A DNA stretch of 64,000 nucleotides, taken from Streptomyces qaidamensis (GTDB taxonomy: Bacteria > Actinomycetota > Actinomycetes > Streptomycetales > Streptomycetaceae). The position numbers were made by a program, and so were the translations under genes. This document shows, one piece after another, positions 1-9,090 of this stretch (positions within the stretch are counted from its first letter, which is position 1; each line of letters starts with the position of its first letter). Where the stretch lies: the NCBI RefSeq assembly GCF_001611795.1, contig NZ_CP015098.1, positions 7,936,001 to 8,000,000 on the forward strand, given 5' to 3'. The notes beneath the pieces are model-generated. The model was not told the origin of the DNA, searched no databases, and worked only from the letters and a program-made list of their open reading frames with translations.

Positions 1-1
1 G

Positions 2-613
2 CACGACGAGTCGGTCGCCAAGGAGGGCGTGTTCGACGAGGCCGTGGAGGCGATCAAGGAGGCCAAGCGGCGCGGCTTCCGGGTCACCACCAACTCGACC
101 TTCTTCAACACCGACACCCCGCAGACCATCATCGAGGTGCTGAACTTCCTCAACGACGACCTCCAGGTCGACGAGATGATGATCTCGCCCGCCTACGCCT
201 ACGAGAAGGCCCCCGACCAGGAGCACTTCCTCGGCGTGGAGCAGACCCGCGAGCTGTTCAAGAAGGCCTTCTCCGGCGGCAACCGGCGGCGCTGGCGGCT
301 CAACCACTCGCCGCTCTTCCTGGACTTCCTGGAGGGCAAGGTCGACTTCCCGTGCACCGCGTGGGCGATCCCGAACTACTCGCTCTTCGGCTGGCAGCGC
401 CCCTGCTACCTGATGAGCGACGGGTACGTGCCGACGTACCGGGAACTGGTCGAGGACACCGACTGGGACAAGTACGGCCGCGGCAAGGACCCGCGCTGCG
501 CCAACTGCATGGCGCACTGCGGCTACGAGCCCACCGCTGTCCTCGCCACCATGGGATCGCTGAAGGAGTCCCTGCGCGCCATGCGCGAGACGGTCTCCGG
601 GAACCGGGAGTGA
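2..613 (+). CDS. hpnH: HpnH, adenosyl-hopene transferase (radical SAM), 3' part only
   Basis: The gene is cut by the window start; 203 C-terminal residues are visible and the reading frame is open from base 2. HpnH is a radical-SAM enzyme that adds the 5'-deoxyadenosyl group to diploptene, the first step of side-chain extension to C35 bacteriohopanepolyols. The radical-SAM CxxxCxxC motif would lie upstream of the window. Visible here are the TNSTFF core segment and a Cys cluster near the C-terminus (RCANCMAHCGYEP), typical of the HpnH tail. ispG follows 4 bases after the stop, so the two are surely co-transcribed. Assignment rests on recognising the family sequence and on the ispG-dxs-hpnO context. 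Confidence 0.9.
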   Translation, partial: HDESVAKEGVFDEAVEAIKEAKRRGFRVTTNSTFFNTDTPQTIIEVLNFLNDDLQVDEMMISPAYAYEKAPDQEHFLGVEQTRELFKKAFSGGNRRRWRLNHSPLFLDFLEGKVDFPCTAWAIPNYSLFGWQRPCYLMSDGYVPTYRELVEDTDWDKYGRGKDPRCANCMAHCGYEPTAVLATMGSLKESLRAMRETVSGNRE

Positions 614-617
614 CGCC

Positions 618-1775
618 ATGACCGCCATTGAGCTGGGCGTCCCCGAGGTGCCGCTCCGGCCGATCGCCGAGCGGCGCGCGTCGCGCCGGATCCAGGTGGG
701 TCCGGTGGCGGTCGGGGGCGGAGCCCCGGTATCGGTGCAGTCGATGACGACGACCCGGACGTCGGACGTCGGCGCCACCCTGCAGCAGATCGCGGAGCTG
801 ACCGCGTCCGGCTGCCAGATCGTCCGGGTCGCCTGCCCCACGCAGGACGACGCCGACGCGCTCGCGACCATCGCCCGCAAGTCGCAGATCCCGGTGATCG
901 CGGACATCCACTTCCAGCCGAAGTACGTGTTCGCGGCCATCGAGGCCGGTTGTGCCGCGGTCCGCGTCAACCCGGGCAACATCAAGCAGTTCGACGACCG
1001 GGTCAAGGAGATCGCCCAGGCGGCGAAGGACCACGGCACACCGATCCGCATCGGCGTCAACGCCGGGTCGCTGGACCGGCGCCTGCTCCAGAAGTACGGC
1101 AGGGCCACCCCGGAGGCGCTCGTGGAGAGCGCCCTGTGGGAGGCGTCCCTCTTCGAGGAGCACGGATTCCGCGACATCAAGATCTCCGTCAAGCACAACG
1201 ACCCGGTCGTGATGATCGAGGCGTACCGGCAACTGGCCGAACAGTGCGACTACCCGCTGCACCTCGGCGTCACGGAGGCGGGGCCGGCCTTCCAGGGCAC
1301 GATCAAGTCGGCGGTGGCGTTCGGGGCGCTGCTGTCGCGGGGCATCGGCGACACGATCCGGGTGTCGCTGTCCGCGCCGCCGGCCGAGGAGGTCAAGGTC
1401 GGCATCCAGATCCTCCAGTCCCTGGGGCTCAGGGAGCGGCGGCTGGAGATCGTGTCGTGCCCGTCCTGCGGGCGCGCCCAGGTCGACGTCTACAAGCTGG
1501 CCGAGGAGGTCACGGCCGGGCTCGACGGCATGGAGGTGCCGCTGCGGGTCGCCGTCATGGGATGTGTGGTCAACGGGCCCGGCGAGGCGCGGGAAGCCGA
1601 TCTCGGAGTGGCCTCCGGCAACGGCAAGGGACAGATCTTCGTCAAGGGCGAGGTCATCAAGACCGTCCCCGAATCCAAGATCGTCGAGACGCTGATCGAA
1701 GAGGCGATGAAGATCGCCGAGCAGATGGAGCAGGACGGCGTGGGGTCGGGGGAGCCGGCCGTCACCGTGAGCTGA
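618..1775 (+). CDS. ispG: 4-hydroxy-3-methylbut-2-enyl diphosphate synthase IspG (GcpE)
   Basis: 385 aa. It converts 2-C-methyl-D-erythritol 2,4-cyclodiphosphate to HMBPP in the cytosolic MEP isoprenoid pathway, using a [4Fe-4S] cluster. The N-terminal TIM-barrel part carries the family segments VQSMTTT and ADIHF. Cluster ligands are visible as SCPSCGR (Cys281, Cys284) and GCVVNGPGEA (Cys316). The length is typical of the short bacterial form. The ATG lies 4 nt after the hpnH stop. Its placement in a hopanoid operon suggests a copy dedicated to supplying precursor for hopene; a second housekeeping ispG is common in streptomycetes but cannot be checked here. Confidence 0.96.
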   Translation: MTAIELGVPEVPLRPIAERRASRRIQVGPVAVGGGAPVSVQSMTTTRTSDVGATLQQIAELTASGCQIVRVACPTQDDADALATIARKSQIPVIADIHFQPKYVFAAIEAGCAAVRVNPGNIKQFDDRVKEIAQAAKDHGTPIRIGVNAGSLDRRLLQKYGRATPEALVESALWEASLFEEHGFRDIKISVKHNDPVVMIEAYRQLAEQCDYPLHLGVTEAGPAFQGTIKSAVAFGALLSRGIGDTIRVSLSAPPAEEVKVGIQILQSLGLRERRLEIVSCPSCGRAQVDVYKLAEEVTAGLDGMEVPLRVAVMGCVVNGPGEAREADLGVASGNGKGQIFVKGEVIKTVPESKIVETLIEEAMKIAEQMEQDGVGSGEPAVTVS

Positions 1776-1804
1776 GCAGCACGGAATGCGAAGGGGGCCC
1801 GAGC

Positions 1805-3700
1805 GTGACGATTCTGGAGAGCATCCGGGGACCACACGACCTGAAGGCGCTGTCCCAGGCGGAACTGGGGGAACTGTCCGAAGAGATCCGGGAGTTCCTG
1901 GTGCACGCGGTGGCCAGAACCGGCGGCCACCTCGGACCCAACCTGGGCGTGGTGGAGCTGACCATCGCCCTGCACCGGGTCTTCGAGTCGCCGGTCGACC
2001 GCATCCTGTGGGACACCGGCCACCAGAGCTACGTCCACAAACTGCTGACCGGACGCCAGGACTTCTCCAAGCTGCGCAGCAAGGGCGGCCTGTCCGGCTA
2101 CCCCTCGCGCGAGGAGTCCGAGCACGACGTCATCGAGAACAGCCATGCCTCCACGGCCCTCGGCTGGGCCGACGGACTCGCCAAGGCCCGCCAGGTGCAG
2201 GGCGAGAGGGGCCACGTCGTCGCGGTCATCGGCGACGGGGCACTCACCGGCGGCATGGCCTGGGAGGCCCTGAACAACATCGCGGCCGCCAAGGACCGGC
2301 CGCTGATCATCGTCGTCAACGACAACGAACGCTCCTACGCCCCCACCATCGGCGGCCTCGCCAACCACCTCGCCACGCTGCGCACGACGGACGGCTACGA
2401 GCGGGTCCTCGCCTGGGGCAAGGACGTGCTCCAGGGCACGCCTCTGATCGGCAACACCCTCTACGAAGCCCTGCACGGCGCGAAGAAGGGCTTCAAGGAC
2501 GCGTTCGCCCCCCAGGGCCTCTTCGAGGACCTGGGGCTGAAGTACCTGGGGCCGATCGACGGGCACGACACCGGGGCCGTGGAGTCCGCGCTGCGGCGCG
2601 CGAAGCGCTTCCACGGGCCGGTGCTGGTCCACTGCCTCACGGAGAAGGGCCGCGGCTACGAGCCCGCCCTCGCACACGAGGAGGACCACTTCCACACCGT
2701 CGGCGTCATGGACCCGCTGACCTGCGCACCGCTCTCCCCGTCGGGCGGTCCCTCCTGGACCTCGGTGTTCGGCGAGGAGATCGTCCGGATCGGGGAGGAG
2801 CGCCAGGACGTGGTGGCGATAACCGCCGCCATGCTGCACCCCGTGGGCCTGGGCGGGTTCGCCGAGCGGTTCCCGGACCGGGTGTGGGACGTCGGCATCG
2901 CCGAGCAGCACGCGGCCGTCTCCGCCGCGGGCCTGGCGACGGGCGGCCTGCACCCGGTCGTCGCCGTCTACGCGACCTTCCTCAACCGCGCCTTCGACCA
3001 GCTGCTCATGGACGTGGCCCTGCACCGCTGCGGGGTGACCTTCGTCCTGGACCGGGCCGGGATCACGGGCGTCGACGGGGCCTCCCACAACGGCATGTGG
3101 GACATGTCCGTCCTCCAGGTCGTGCCCGGGCTCAGGATCGCCGCGCCACGGGACGCCGACCAGCTGCGCGCCCAGCTGCGGGAGGCGGTCGCCGTGGACG
3201 ACGCGCCGACGCTGCTGCGGTTCCCGAAGGAGTCCGTCGGCCCGTCGATCCCGGCGCTCGACCGGGTGGGCGGACTGGACGTGCTGCGGCGTTCCCCCGA
3301 GCCGCAGGTTCTCCTGGTGGCCGTCGGCGTGATGGCACCGGTCTGCCTCCAGGCCGCCGAGCTGCTCGAAGCGCGCGGCATCGGCTGCACCGTCGTCGAC
3401 CCGCGCTGGGTCAAGCCCGTCGACCCGGCGCTGCCGGGGCTCGCCGCCGAGCACCGCATGGTCGCCGTCGTCGAGGACAACAGCCGTGCGGCCGGAGTCG
3501 GTTCGGCCGTGGCGCTGGCCCTGGGCGACGCCGATGTCGACGTGCCGGTACGGCGGTTCGGCATCCCCGAGCAGTTCCTCGCGCACGCCAAGCGCGGCGA
3601 GGTGCTCGCCGACATCGGCCTGACACCCGTCGAGGTCGCCGGACGGATCAGCGCGAGCCTGGCCGTCAAGGAAGAGCTGTCCAAGGAGCCACAGGAATGA
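1805..3700 (+). CDS. dxs: 1-deoxy-D-xylulose-5-phosphate synthase (Dxs)
   Basis: 631 aa with GTG start at 1805; the open frame extends much further upstream but overlaps ispG, and the GTG follows a GGGGGCCCGAGC ribosome-binding region. Dxs is a TPP enzyme condensing pyruvate and glyceraldehyde-3-phosphate, the entry step of the MEP pathway. Visible motifs: LGPNLGVVELT (N-terminal), HQSYVHKLLTGR, the TPP/Mg GDG motif at residues 143-145, and the IAEQHA segment with the catalytic Glu near residue 367. Transketolase C-terminal domain present. Its stop overlaps the next start (ATGA). Like ispG, probably a pathway-dedicated paralogue for hopanoid supply. Confidence 0.95.
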   Translation: MTILESIRGPHDLKALSQAELGELSEEIREFLVHAVARTGGHLGPNLGVVELTIALHRVFESPVDRILWDTGHQSYVHKLLTGRQDFSKLRSKGGLSGYPSREESEHDVIENSHASTALGWADGLAKARQVQGERGHVVAVIGDGALTGGMAWEALNNIAAAKDRPLIIVVNDNERSYAPTIGGLANHLATLRTTDGYERVLAWGKDVLQGTPLIGNTLYEALHGAKKGFKDAFAPQGLFEDLGLKYLGPIDGHDTGAVESALRRAKRFHGPVLVHCLTEKGRGYEPALAHEEDHFHTVGVMDPLTCAPLSPSGGPSWTSVFGEEIVRIGEERQDVVAITAAMLHPVGLGGFAERFPDRVWDVGIAEQHAAVSAAGLATGGLHPVVAVYATFLNRAFDQLLMDVALHRCGVTFVLDRAGITGVDGASHNGMWDMSVLQVVPGLRIAAPRDADQLRAQLREAVAVDDAPTLLRFPKESVGPSIPALDRVGGLDVLRRSPEPQVLLVAVGVMAPVCLQAAELLEARGIGCTVVDPRWVKPVDPALPGLAAEHRMVAVVEDNSRAAGVGSAVALALGDADVDVPVRRFGIPEQFLAHAKRGEVLADIGLTPVEVAGRISASLAVKEELSKEPQE

Positions 3701-5112
3701 CAACCGCCGAGTCCGCGTCGCAGTCGTCGCAGGCCGGGGAGTTCGACGTCGGCAAGCTGCTGGCCGAGCGCGGAGCAGAGCGCTACGAGCTGCACACCCG
3801 CCACCTCAACCACCAGCTCCCGCGCATGCTGCACACCATCGGCTTCGACAAGGTCTACGAGCGCGCCGAGGGCGCCTACTTCTGGGACGCGGACGGCAAC
3901 GACTACCTGGACATGCTCGCCGGGTTCGGGGTGATGGGACTGGGCCGCCACCATCCCGTGGTGCGCAAGGCGCTGCACGACGTGGTGGACGCCGGCCTGG
4001 CCGATCTCACCCGCTTCGACTGCCAGCCGCTGCCCGGTCTGCTGGCCGAGAAACTGCTCGCGCACAGCCCCCACCTGGACCGGGTGTTCTTCGGCAACAG
4101 CGGCACCGAGGCCGTCGAGGGCGCCCTGAAGTTCGCCCGGTTCGTCACCGGCAGGCCCAGGATCCTGTACTGCGCGCACGCCTTCCACGGGCTGACCACC
4201 GGCTCCCTCTCGGTGAACGGCGAGTCCGGCTTCCGCGACGGCTTCGCCCCGCTGCTGCCCGACACGGCCGTACCGCTGGGCGACCTCGACGCTCTGGAGA
4301 GGGAGCTGAAGAAGGGGGACGTCGCCGCCCTGATCGTCGAGCCGATCCAGGGCAAGGGAGTGCTGGAGGGCCCGCCCGGCTGGCTGCGGGCCGCGCAGGA
4401 GCTGCTGCACCGGCACAGGGCTCTGCTCATCGCCGACGAGGTGCAGACGGGCCTCGGCCGGACCGGTGACTTCTACGCCTACCAGCACGAGGACGGCGTG
4501 GAACCGGACCTGGTGTGCGTGGCCAAGGCGCTCTCCGGCGGCTATGTGCCGGTGGGCGCCACGATCGGCAAGGACTGGATCTTCAAGAAGGTCTACTCGT
4601 CCATGGACCGGGTGCTGGTCCACTCGGCGAGCTTCGGGTCCAACGCGCAGGCCATGGCGGCGGGCCTCGCGGTGCTGTCGGTGATGGAGAACGAGCAGGT
4701 CGTCGCGAACGCCCGGGCCACCGGGGAGCGGCTCAGATCCCGGCTGGCCGCGCTCACGGACCAGTACGAGATGCTCGCCGAGGTCCGCGGCCGGGGCCTG
4801 ATGATCGGCATCGAGTTCGGCCGGCCCAGGTCGCTGAAGCTGCGCAGCCGCTGGGCCATGCTCCAGGCCGCCCGCAAGGGACTGTTCGCGCAGATGGTTG
4901 TCGTGCCGCTGCTCCAGCGGCACCGGATCCTCACCCAGGTCTCCGGCGACCACATGGAGGTGATCAAGCTGATCCCGCCGCTGATCATCGGCGAGCGGGA
5001 GGTGGACCGGTTCGTTGACGCCTTCACGGCGGTGATGGACGACGCGCACAACGGCGGGCTGGTGTGGGACTTCGGGAAGACGCTCGTCAAGCAGGCGGTC
5101 AACAACCGGTAG
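3697..5112 (+). CDS. hpnO: Class III PLP aminotransferase HpnO (aminobacteriohopanetriol synthesis)
   Basis: 471 aa, fold-type I aminotransferase. The PLP Lys is in CVAKALSGG (Lys277), preceded by LIADEVQTGLGRTG. An N-terminal 45-residue extension before the catalytic fold is usual for HpnO. In the hopanoid pathway HpnO converts a ribosylhopane-derived aldehyde to aminobacteriohopanetriol. The ATG overlaps the dxs stop as ATGA, so translation is coupled. It is the last gene of the operon; after the stop come two tandem palindromes and a regulator gene. The function follows from family resemblance plus adjacency to hpnH; a generic aminotransferase role is the alternative. Confidence 0.88.
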   Translation: MTTAESASQSSQAGEFDVGKLLAERGAERYELHTRHLNHQLPRMLHTIGFDKVYERAEGAYFWDADGNDYLDMLAGFGVMGLGRHHPVVRKALHDVVDAGLADLTRFDCQPLPGLLAEKLLAHSPHLDRVFFGNSGTEAVEGALKFARFVTGRPRILYCAHAFHGLTTGSLSVNGESGFRDGFAPLLPDTAVPLGDLDALERELKKGDVAALIVEPIQGKGVLEGPPGWLRAAQELLHRHRALLIADEVQTGLGRTGDFYAYQHEDGVEPDLVCVAKALSGGYVPVGATIGKDWIFKKVYSSMDRVLVHSASFGSNAQAMAAGLAVLSVMENEQVVANARATGERLRSRLAALTDQYEMLAEVRGRGLMIGIEFGRPRSLKLRSRWAMLQAARKGLFAQMVVVPLLQRHRILTQVSGDHMEVIKLIPPLIIGEREVDRFVDAFTAVMDDAHNGGLVWDFGKTLVKQAVNNR

Positions 5113-5121
5113 ACGGCGGTT

Positions 5122-5156
5122 TTGCCTGTGAGGCAAGAAATTTGCCGCTGAGGCAA
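5122..5156 (+). promoter_or_regulatory. Two tandem palindromes (candidate operator of the XRE regulator)
   Basis: TTGCCTGTGAGGCAA (5122-5136) and TTGCCGCTGAGGCAA (5142-5156) are two copies of TTGCC-N5-GGCAA, with centres 20 bp apart, about two helical turns. They lie 20 bp upstream of the XRE-cupin gene at 5177. Dyad symmetry with helical phasing strongly suggests cooperative binding of two regulator dimers, probably the product of the next gene. That the regulator binds here is inference. Confidence 0.7.
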
Positions 5157-5176
5157 CGCTCCGGCTGAATGGAGGC

Positions 5177-5821
5177 ATGAGCTCCTCCGAGACCGAGCGG
5201 CCCTCCGGGGCCGCCGCGCCGGCCGAACCGGCGGCCGCTGCGCTGCCTGCCGTCGCGCCCCAGTTGCGGGCGCTGCGACGCCAGGCCTCCTTGACGCTGG
5301 AAGCGGCGGCCCGCGCCGCCGGGCTGTCGCCCGCCCACCTCTCGCGTCTGGAGACCGGGCAGCGCCAGCCCTCGCTGCCGATGCTGCTCGCGCTCGCCCG
5401 TGTCTACGGTACGACGGTTTCCGAGCTGCTCGGCGAGACGGTCGCCGAACGGGACTCCGTCATCCGCGCGGCGGACATGGAACCCACCGCGGCGGGCGGC
5501 TGGACCTACTGGCAGGCCGGCGCCCCCGGCCGCGGGATGCAGGCCCTGCGCGTCCACGTCCCCCACGGCTCCCAGGGCGACATCGTGCGCGTCCACCCCG
5601 GCGAGGAGTGGCTCCATGTGCTGCGCGGCCGGCTGCGGCTGCGGCTCGGGGACACCACGCACCGGCTGGCGGCCGGCGACAGCGCCCACTTCGACTCGCT
5701 CACCCCGCACCGGATCGCCGCCGAGGACCACGACGGCGTCGAGCTGCTCTTCGTCCACACCCTGCTGCAGAGCCCCACGGCCGCCCTGTGCCTGGGCCCC
5801 ACCCCTGGAGACGTGTCATGA
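5177..5821 (+). CDS. XRE-family transcriptional regulator with C-terminal cupin
   Basis: 214 aa. An Ala/Pro-rich N-terminus is followed by an HTH_3 domain (about residues 30-85, core SPAHLSRLETGQRQPSLPML) and a C-terminal cupin-2 sensor domain (about 115-200, with HPGEEWLHVLRG). The domain pair is typical of small-molecule-responsive repressors in streptomycetes. The start at 5177 is preceded by GGAGG with only one base of spacing, unusually short, so leaderless initiation or a downstream start is possible. Twin palindromes upstream are likely its operator. It is translationally coupled (ATGA) to a 39-aa membrane peptide. The ligand is unknown. Confidence 0.85.
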   Translation: MSSSETERPSGAAAPAEPAAAALPAVAPQLRALRRQASLTLEAAARAAGLSPAHLSRLETGQRQPSLPMLLALARVYGTTVSELLGETVAERDSVIRAADMEPTAAGGWTYWQAGAPGRGMQALRVHVPHGSQGDIVRVHPGEEWLHVLRGRLRLRLGDTTHRLAAGDSAHFDSLTPHRIAAEDHDGVELLFVHTLLQSPTAALCLGPTPGDVS

Positions 5822-5937
5822 GGGACATGGAGGAGAAGTTCCCCCGCGCCCTGTGGGTGAGGCTGTTCGTCTACCTCATCGCAGGCCACGTCTTCGCCGC
5901 CTTCGTCTACCTGCTGTTCGAGCTCGGGGCGAAGTAG
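5818..5937 (+). CDS. Small single-pass membrane protein (DUF6126-like), 39 aa
   Basis: 39 residues, start ATG at 5818 overlapping the TGA of the XRE-cupin gene. A short charged N-terminus (MRDMEEKFPR) is followed by one hydrophobic helix of about 22 residues rich in Phe, Val, Leu and Ala, and ends ELGAK. It resembles the small DUF6126 proteins encoded directly behind XRE-cupin regulators in streptomycetes. Coupling to the regulator suggests a membrane partner, such as an anchor or signal peptide for that regulator, but no function is established. Codon use is typical of the genome, supporting a real gene despite the size. Confidence 0.75.
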   Translation: MRDMEEKFPRALWVRLFVYLIAGHVFAAFVYLLFELGAK

Positions 5938-5955
5938 CGCCCGCCCGGTTTCGCC

Positions 5956-6753
5956 TCAGTCGAGGAGCCGCTCGCGCAGCCGCTCCCGGGTCTCCGGGGT
6001 GAGCTTCAGCCCCTTCTCCAGGTAGGTGTCGACGCCGCCCCAGGTCTCCTCGATGGTGTCGAAGGCCGCCGTCAGGTACTCGGCGCGCGCGTCGAAGAGG
6101 GGGCTGAGCAGCTCCATGACCTCGGGGGAGTACGCCGAGGCGGCGGAGCTGCTGCGGTGCACCTTGTAGCGGCGGTGCTTGGCGTTCGACTTCAGGTAGT
6201 CGTCGACGATCGCCTCGCGCTCGACACCCACCGCGAGCAGCGTCACCGCGACGGACAGACCCGCGCGGTCCTTGCCCGCCGCGCAGTGCATCAGCGCGGG
6301 GACGCTGTCCTGCGCCAGCGCGTGCAGCACCTGGGAGTGCTCACCCGTGCGGTGCTTGATGATCATCCGGTACGAGGCGATCATCCGGTCCGCGCCCTTG
6401 CCGTCCGAGAGGATCGCGCGGAGCTGCTCCAGGTCGCCGTCGCGGACCATCTTCCAGAACTCGGCGCCGTCGGCGGGGTCGCTCAGCGGCAGGTTCACAT
6501 TGCGCACGCCGGGCAGCTCGACGTCCGGGCCCTCGAGCTTCTGGTCGGCCGCGTTGCGGAAGTCGAAGATCGTGTGCAGGCTCAGAGTGCTCAGGAAGGC
6601 GGCGTCCTCCCCGGTCGCGTGGGCGAGGTGGCCGCTGCGGAACAGCACTCCCTGGCGCACCCGCCGTCCGTCCACGGTCGGAAGTCCGCCCACATCACGG
6701 AAGTTGCGCACTCCGGCCAGCTCGGGCTCGGTCGACGGGACCTGCTGTGTCAC
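5956..6753 (-). CDS. Tyrosine-protein phosphatase (dual-specificity-like, PtpB type)
   Basis: 265 aa from a GTG at 6753, preceded by a good GGGGAGGAG ribosome-binding site; the frame extends upstream but the Arg-rich extension lacks such support. The N-terminus NFRDVGGLPT and the catalytic P-loop HCAAGKDR (Cys157) mark it as a member of the bacterial PtpB-like tyrosine/serine or phosphoinositide phosphatases. The region between contains FDFRN and Met/Tyr-rich helices usual for this family. Probably cytosolic; no signal peptide. It is convergent with the small membrane protein gene. The physiological substrate cannot be told from sequence. Confidence 0.88.
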   Translation of the reverse strand: MTQQVPSTEPELAGVRNFRDVGGLPTVDGRRVRQGVLFRSGHLAHATGEDAAFLSTLSLHTIFDFRNAADQKLEGPDVELPGVRNVNLPLSDPADGAEFWKMVRDGDLEQLRAILSDGKGADRMIASYRMIIKHRTGEHSQVLHALAQDSVPALMHCAAGKDRAGLSVAVTLLAVGVEREAIVDDYLKSNAKHRRYKVHRSSSAASAYSPEVMELLSPLFDARAEYLTAAFDTIEETWGGVDTYLEKGLKLTPETRERLRERLLD

Positions 6754-6929
6754 GAGGGCTCCTCCCCTTCGGCGCCGCCGACGCGGCTCGTCGCCGGGCG
6801 TCACTCGACGATACGACATGCCTGCCTGGGGCAATGAGTTGTCCACAGGCGTTGCCCGGAGCCCCCGCAGCCCTTGATGATGTTGCCGCCTGGTCGCACC
6901 TGGTCGGGCTTGTTCGAATCTGTGAGGGC

Positions 6930-9008
6930 ATGATGCTGGAGATCTCCGAAGACGGTCGTACGTGGGTGCTCTCCGGGCCGGTCAGCAGCTACGCCGTCCA
7001 TGTCACCGACCGGGACGAGCTGCTGCACCTGCACTGGGGCCCCCGGATCGGCCTAGCCGACGCCGAGGCCCTCGCCGTCCGGCCGCTGCCGGACTACTGG
7101 CCCTTCGAGTCCCCGCTCGACGGACGCGAGGAGTACCCGGTCGAGGGCGGCCCCCGCTTCGTCCGTCCCGCCCTCTCCGTGCGCACGGCCGAGCGGCGCG
7201 GCACCGAGTGGCTCTTCGAGGGGCACGACGCCGAGGACGGCGAGCTGCGGCTCCGGTTCCGTGACGGCGGCCTGGCCGTCACGCTGCACTACCGGATGCC
7301 CTCCTCGACGGACGTCGTCGAGCGCTGGGTGACCCTGGACAACCGGGGGCCGGCCGTCGAGCTGCTGCGCGCCGACTCCGCGACCTGGACCCTGCCCGAC
7401 CGCGACGCCTGGCGGTTGTCCCAGCTGCACGGCCGCTGGGGCGCCGAGTCCCGCCTGACGCGCTCCGGCCTCACCCACGGCGAGAAGGTCATCGGCAGCC
7501 GTCGCGGCCACACCTCCCACCAGCACCTGCCGTGGGTCGCCCTGGACACCGACGCCACCGAGGAGCGCGGCGAGGTCTACGGCTGCGCCCTGGGCTGGTC
7601 CGGGTCCTGGCGCATCGCCGTGGCCCAGCTCCCGGACGCGCGCGTGCAGATTACCGGCGGCGCCGGCTATGACGACTCGGGCCTGCTGACGCTGGGCACG
7701 GGGGAGTCGTACACGACCCCGGTCTTCGCCGGGCTCTGGAGCGACGGCGGCTTCGGCGGGGCGAGCCGCGCCTGGCACGCCTACCAGCGGGCGCATGTGA
7801 TCCCGGACGCGGGCCGGGACCGGCCGGTGCTCTTCAACTCCTGGGAGGCCACCGAGTTCGACATCTCCGAGGAGCAGCAGCGGGCGCTCGCCGAGCGGGC
7901 CGCGGCCATGGGCGTCGAGCTGTTCGTGGTCGACGACGGCTGGTTCGGGGCGCGCACCAGCGACCGGGCCGGGCTCGGCGACTGGACCCCGAACCCCGAC
8001 CGCTTCCCGGGCGGGCTGAAGCCGCTCGCCGACCACGTGCACGGCCTCGGCATGCAGTTCGGGATCTGGGTCGAGCCCGAGATGGTCAACCCGGACAGCG
8101 ACCTGTACCGCTCGCATCCCGACTGGGTGCAGTATCAAACGGGACGAAAGCGGACGGAGTTCCGCAATCAGCTCGTACTCAACCTCGCTCGCGAGGACGT
8201 CCGGGAGTACCTCTGGGAGCAGCTCCACGGACTTCTGTCCAGCGCGCCCGTCGACTATGTCAAGTGGGACTTCAACCGCTGCTTCACCGACGCCGGGTGG
8301 CCGGACGACCCCTACCCGCAGCGGCTGTGGGTCGACCACGTGCGCGGCCTGTACGCCCTGCTGGACCGGCTGCGGGCCGCCCACCCCGGCGTGGCCTTCG
8401 AGTCCTGCTCGGGCGGCGGCGGGCGGATCGACCTCGGTGTGCTGAGCCGCACGGACCAGGTGTGGACCTCCGACAACACCGACCCGCTCGACCGGCTCGC
8501 CATCCAGCACGGCTTCAGTCAGATCCATCCGGCCCGGGTCATGGCCGCCTGGGTCACCGACAGCCCGAACGTCATGCTCAACCAGCGGGCCAGCTCCCTG
8601 CGGTTCCGGTTCGTCAGCGCCATGGCCGGGGTGCTGGGGGTCGGCGGCGACCTCACGCGGTGGACGCGGGAGGAACTCGCCGAGGCGCGGGAGTGGGTGG
8701 AGCTCTACAAGGAGATCCGGCCCGTGGTGCAACGCGGTGACCAGTACCGGCTGCGTCCCCCGCAGGGCGGACTGAGCGCCGTGCAGTACGTCCTCGGCGA
8801 CGAGACCGTCGTCCTCGCCTGGCTCCAGGCGCAGCGCTACGGCGAGCCCGTACCGGCTCTCCGCTTGCGCGCCCTCGACCCGGTCGCATCGTACGAATGC
8901 CTCGAAACCGGCGAAATTCACCGTGGGGCCGTGCTGCTTCATCACGGACTGCGGGTCGGTCTGCGGGGGGATCTGGACGCCGCGGTCGTCCGCCTTAAGC
9001 GGAAGTAG
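6930..9008 (+). CDS. Alpha-galactosidase, GH36
   Basis: 692 aa. Cleaves terminal alpha-1,6-galactosides such as melibiose or raffinose. The N-terminal beta-sandwich is followed by a TIM barrel with FVVDDGWFGAR, the nucleophile in YVKWDFNR (Asp447) and the acid/base in SCSGGGGRID...WTSDNTD (Asp515), all standard for GH36. No signal peptide, so cytosolic. Two adjacent in-frame ATGs exist (6930 and 6933) with GAGGG just upstream; the first is used here. Length fits bacterial GH36 enzymes of 700-730 aa. No transporter or LacI regulator is adjacent. Confidence 0.93.
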   Translation: MMLEISEDGRTWVLSGPVSSYAVHVTDRDELLHLHWGPRIGLADAEALAVRPLPDYWPFESPLDGREEYPVEGGPRFVRPALSVRTAERRGTEWLFEGHDAEDGELRLRFRDGGLAVTLHYRMPSSTDVVERWVTLDNRGPAVELLRADSATWTLPDRDAWRLSQLHGRWGAESRLTRSGLTHGEKVIGSRRGHTSHQHLPWVALDTDATEERGEVYGCALGWSGSWRIAVAQLPDARVQITGGAGYDDSGLLTLGTGESYTTPVFAGLWSDGGFGGASRAWHAYQRAHVIPDAGRDRPVLFNSWEATEFDISEEQQRALAERAAAMGVELFVVDDGWFGARTSDRAGLGDWTPNPDRFPGGLKPLADHVHGLGMQFGIWVEPEMVNPDSDLYRSHPDWVQYQTGRKRTEFRNQLVLNLAREDVREYLWEQLHGLLSSAPVDYVKWDFNRCFTDAGWPDDPYPQRLWVDHVRGLYALLDRLRAAHPGVAFESCSGGGGRIDLGVLSRTDQVWTSDNTDPLDRLAIQHGFSQIHPARVMAAWVTDSPNVMLNQRASSLRFRFVSAMAGVLGVGGDLTRWTREELAEAREWVELYKEIRPVVQRGDQYRLRPPQGGLSAVQYVLGDETVVLAWLQAQRYGEPVPALRLRALDPVASYECLETGEIHRGAVLLHHGLRVGLRGDLDAAVVRLKRK

Positions 9009-9090
9009 CCGTTCTGTCCGAATGGGGCGCTTAAGCCGCTTAGGGATAACGTGCCCCGATCGTAAAGGAGATGGGGTCGGGGTGCGTGAC

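Noticed and set aside
5927..5956. Hairpin GGCGAA/TTCGCC between the membrane peptide and phosphatase genes
   Set aside because: 6-bp stem with a long loop overlapping a stop codon is too weak.
8992..9050. Terminator after GH36 from CTTAAGCGG ... CCGCTTAG
   Set aside because: Arms have a mismatch and the loop would be over 30 nt.
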